Made by a program: the position numbers and the translations under genes. Below are positions 5,705-7,982 of a stretch of DNA of 7,982 bases, piece by piece. The stretch is from positions 1 through 7,982 of the forward strand of contig JAUVSX010000127.1 in the NCBI GenBank assembly GCA_030596915.1, in the 5' to 3' direction. A model generated the notes under the pieces. It was not told the origin of the DNA. It worked only from the letters and a program-made list of their open reading frames with translations, and ran no database searches. This DNA is from Chloroflexota bacterium (GTDB taxonomy: Bacteria > Chloroflexota > Anaerolineae > B4-G1). Numbering within the stretch: position 1 is the stretch's first letter; each line of letters opens with the position of its first letter.

Positions 5705-6796
5705 ATGACACGCTCCCAAACCCAACACGTGCAGCCATCCGAGCGGCCGATACTGGCCGTCACTATGGGCGATCCGGCCGGCATCGGCCCGGAGATAATC
5801 ATCAAGGGTCTGGGGCACACCACCGTCTATGACCAGTGCCGCCCACTTGTGATCGGTGACCGGCGCATCCTCGATCGCGCCGCGCCCTGGATTTCCTCTC
5901 ACCGTCTCAAGATCGAGCGGGTGAATGCGCCTGCAGCCGGAACCTACCGGCCCGGGCTGATTACCTTGATGGACCTCGCGAACGCCCCGCCCGACGCGTG
6001 CCCGCCCGGCAGGACCAGCGCAGCCACCGGCCGCGCGGCGGCGGAGTACGTCATTCGGGCGTGCGACCTGGCAATGAATGGATCCGCAGCGGCAATGGTC
6101 ACGGCCCCGCTGAACAAGGAGGCGTTGCGGCGCGCCGGCTACCCCTACGCCGGCCACACGGAGCTGCTGGCAGACCGGACCGGCGCAGAGCGCGTCGGTA
6201 TGATGCTCGTAGGCCCTCAACTCCGCGTCATCCACGTAAGCACCCACGTGCCCCTTGAGGAGGCAGTTCACCTGGTGACGAAGGCGCGTGTGCTCGACAC
6301 GATCGAAGCTGCCCACGATGCCTGCCAGGCCCTGGGCATCGCGCAACCTCGCATCGGCGTGGCCGGTCTCAATCCACACGCCGGCGAGACTGGGCTCTTC
6401 GGCAGACAGGAGCAGGAGGAGATCCTGCCCGCGGTGCGGGCAGGCCGAGAGCGAGGCCTTGACGTGTCCATCCCTCAGCCGCCGGACACCGTGTTCCTCC
6501 GGGCGGTGCGGGGCGAGTTCGACATCGTTGTCGCGATGTATCACGACCAGGGCCACATTCCGATGAAGCTTCTCGCCTTCGATAGCGGCGTCAACGTCAC
6601 CATCGGTCTGCCGATTATCCGCACATCGGTTGATCATGGCACAGCCTTCGACATCGTGGGGACCGGCGTCGCGAGGGAGGACAGCCTGCTGGCGGCGATC
6701 GAACTCGCCGTGAGCATGGTGTGCGCTCAGCCCAAGGTGAATCGTCCGCCGGATCTCCTGGCGAGTTCGTGCGCGCCTGAGGCACCCAGTCAGTGA
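5705..6796 (+). CDS. pdxA2: PdxA-family dehydrogenase, probably PdxA2 (4-phospho-D-threonate / 4-phospho-D-erythronate dehydrogenase)
   Basis: The 363-residue NAD-dependent dehydrogenase has the full PdxA signature. Visible motifs are TMGDPAGIGPEI (20-31), TAPLNKEA (133-140) and GHTELLA (150-156) with substrate-contacting His-Thr. Candidate metal ligands are H181 (STHVPL), H225 (NPHAGE) and H280 (YHDQGH), followed by TSVDHGTAFDIVGTG (307-321). Classical PdxA oxidises 4-phosphohydroxy-L-threonine in vitamin B6 synthesis. The translationally coupled DUF1537 kinase downstream points instead to PdxA2, which oxidises and decarboxylates the 4-phosphate of D-threonate or D-erythronate to dihydroxyacetone phosphate. 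It is cytosolic. ATG 5705 was chosen because the promoter at 5580-5607 excludes earlier starts; the ribosome binding site is weak, and GTG 5702 is an alternative. It is slightly longer than the usual ~330 residues because of short N- and C-terminal tails. Family is certain; the PdxA2 assignment rests on context. Confidence 0.92.
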   Translation: MTRSQTQHVQPSERPILAVTMGDPAGIGPEIIIKGLGHTTVYDQCRPLVIGDRRILDRAAPWISSHRLKIERVNAPAAGTYRPGLITLMDLANAPPDACPPGRTSAATGRAAAEYVIRACDLAMNGSAAAMVTAPLNKEALRRAGYPYAGHTELLADRTGAERVGMMLVGPQLRVIHVSTHVPLEEAVHLVTKARVLDTIEAAHDACQALGIAQPRIGVAGLNPHAGETGLFGRQEQEEILPAVRAGRERGLDVSIPQPPDTVFLRAVRGEFDIVVAMYHDQGHIPMKLLAFDSGVNVTIGLPIIRTSVDHGTAFDIVGTGVAREDSLLAAIELAVSMVCAQPKVNRPPDLLASSCAPEAPSQ

Positions 6797-7982
6797 CGGG
6801 TACCCATCCTCAAGTCGTCATCATCGCCGACGATCTCACGGGCGCGGCAGACTCGGCCGGCTACTACGCCACATTGGGGCTCACGGCCCTGGCGCGCGTG
6901 CGTCCGGGAGGCGGTCAACCTGTCGACGTCCTGGCTGTCTCGACGAACAGTCGCGACCTGGACCAGGGCGAGGCCGTTGAGCGCACGCGGCGCGCAACCG
7001 AGGCGGCTGTCGCGGGGACCAATGCGCACGATCGAGGCTGGTGGTTCAAGAAGATCGATTCGACCCTGCGGGGTCACCCTGGCGCTGAACTGGCCGCGGT
7101 GATGAGCGCCCTGGGGGTGGAGCGTGCGCTGGTCGCGCCCGCATTCCCGGCCCAAGGTCGGACGACCGTGGGCGGCCGCCAGCGTGTGGACGGGATCCCA
7201 CTGAACCGTACGGCGCTCGCCAAATCGGTCAGCGCCGCCGACGTGAGCGCGCTCTTCGGCCCGCACGTGGCCCCGCGAGCACTGTGCCGGATCCCTCTCT
7301 CAGCGGTGCAGGCTGGGCCAGGCGCTATTGGGCGCGCCATATCGGAGGGCCGGCGCGCCGTTTTCGTCGCCGACGCGGCGTCAGAGGAAGATCTACAGAA
7401 CCTGGTGCAGGCCGCGCTCGCGTACGACATCAGGCTACTCTGCGGGTCAGCGGGACTGTCCCGGGCCTTCGCGCGAGCGCTCGACCTGCGGCCCACGGCG
7501 CCGACGCCGTGCTTGTCATCCTCGCACGAGGGCCCGATTCTGGTCGTTGCCGGCAGCCGCCACGCCGCCACCGCGGCCCAGATCAAGGCCGCGGTTCAGC
7601 AGGGCTCGGCCATCGCGCTGGCAACTGCGGACATTGCCGACGCCGAAGCAAGCGGAGACGAAGGGGTATTCCAGGCGGCGAGCCGGCGCCTCGCTCTTGG
7701 CAACAATGTCATCCTGACCGCCGTCTACACGCCCGAGACCGCTGACGATTCTCACTACGGGAGCCAGTTGGCGCGCCTGGCGCGCCGACTGGTAGATGAC
7801 GCCGCTGTCGGCGGACTCGTGCTGACAGGCGGGGACACCGCGCTGGCGACACTTGGCGCACTCGATAGCACGAGTATCTGGCTGCGTGGCGAGATCGAAC
7901 CGGGGATACCGTGGGGCCGTCTCTGGGACGGACGCTGCTCCGGTCTGCCAGTTGTCACGAAGGGAGGCGGCTTTGGCAGCGA
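6793..7982 (+). CDS. Four-carbon acid sugar kinase (DUF1537 / DtnK-OtnK-like), 3' end beyond the window
   Basis: The frame from GTG 6793 is open to the window end: 396 full codons plus two bases. The start overlaps the upstream TGA by 4 bases (GTGA), so translation is probably coupled to pdxA2. The N-terminal sugar-acid-binding domain shows IADDLTGAAD (11-20), WFKKIDSTLRGH and VAPAFPAQGRTTVGG. The C-terminal nucleotide-binding domain shows VLTGGDTALA, then GEIEPGIPWGRL and PVVTKGGGFG at the edge of the window. Family members are about 420-480 residues and end soon after this Gly-rich motif, so probably only a few dozen residues are missing. The enzyme phosphorylates D-threonate, D-erythronate or a related four-carbon sugar acid with ATP, supplying the PdxA2 substrate. 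The exact substrate cannot be read from sequence. No frameshift is visible. Confidence 0.93.
   Translation, partial: MTGTHPQVVIIADDLTGAADSAGYYATLGLTALARVRPGGGQPVDVLAVSTNSRDLDQGEAVERTRRATEAAVAGTNAHDRGWWFKKIDSTLRGHPGAELAAVMSALGVERALVAPAFPAQGRTTVGGRQRVDGIPLNRTALAKSVSAADVSALFGPHVAPRALCRIPLSAVQAGPGAIGRAISEGRRAVFVADAASEEDLQNLVQAALAYDIRLLCGSAGLSRAFARALDLRPTAPTPCLSSSHEGPILVVAGSRHAATAAQIKAAVQQGSAIALATADIADAEASGDEGVFQAASRRLALGNNVILTAVYTPETADDSHYGSQLARLARRLVDDAAVGGLVLTGGDTALATLGALDSTSIWLRGEIEPGIPWGRLWDGRCSGLPVVTKGGGFGS
7764..7792. repeat. 14-bp near-perfect inverted repeat inside the kinase gene
   Basis: The arms CCAGTTGGCGCGCC (7764-7777) and GGCGCGCCGACTGG (7779-7792) are complementary except for one wobble position and are separated by a single T. 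The centre is two copies of the 8-base palindrome GGCGCGCC. It encodes part of an Arg/Leu/Ala-rich helix (QLARLARRL), and codon bias for such a helix can produce this pattern by chance. Confidence 0.6.

Noticed and set aside
5456..6637. 393-codon open frame on the minus strand opposite the PdxA gene
   Set aside because: The plus strand encodes complete PdxA motifs. The minus frame has no recognisable domain and arises from codon bias in high-GC DNA.
1..7982. CRISPR arrays, tRNA or rRNA genes, insertion sequences, attachment sites
   Set aside because: I looked for regular short direct repeats, tRNA-like cloverleaf sequences, transposase motifs and terminal inverted repeats and found none.

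Overview
This is about 8 kb of high-GC bacterial DNA with ordinary bacterial signals: an AAGGAGG ribosome binding site, TTGACA/TACAAT-type promoters and GTG starts. The gene styles suggest a Chloroflexota-like or related high-GC environmental bacterium. These are a membrane-anchored receiver-like protein, a secreted multi-PA14 protein, a TMTC/PMT-like GT-C membrane protein and a compact cupin. The lineage is an inference from gene style only.

Layout, left to right: (1) 24-707 (+), a protein with one membrane helix and a degenerate response-regulator receiver domain; its true start may lie before the window. (2) 757-1141 (+), a small cupin gene split by a one-base frameshift near 1051. (3) 1142-1315, a convergent intergenic gap with a 15-bp hairpin. 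(4) 1316-3295 (-), a secreted protein with four PA14 domains and a Cys-containing C-terminal module; it has a clear ribosome binding site and a TATAAT box upstream. (5) 3399-5420 (-), a GT-C fold glycosyltransferase-like membrane protein whose frame is broken by one in-frame TAG at codon 78. (6) 5421-5704, a divergent control region with two face-to-face sigma-70-type promoters, both with 16-bp spacers. (7) 5705-6796 (+), a PdxA-family dehydrogenase. (8) 6793 to the window end (+), a four-carbon acid sugar kinase (DUF1537 family) that overlaps the PdxA gene by 4 bases and runs off the window.

The right-hand pair forms a recognisable catabolic module. The kinase phosphorylates a four-carbon sugar acid such as D-threonate or D-erythronate. 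The PdxA2-type dehydrogenase then oxidises the 4-phosphate, with loss of CO2, to dihydroxyacetone phosphate. The minus-strand pair is envelope-related: a secreted carbohydrate-binding-type protein and a membrane glycosyltransferase. Only their adjacency links the two.

I do not see a previously undescribed system such as a defence island, CRISPR array, mobile element or RNA gene. The most notable points are two single-base lesions in otherwise well-conserved genes (cupin and glycosyltransferase), the loss of the phospho-acceptor Asp in the receiver domain, and the compact divergent promoter region with a near-leaderless start. The two lesions could be real gene decay or sequencing/assembly errors.
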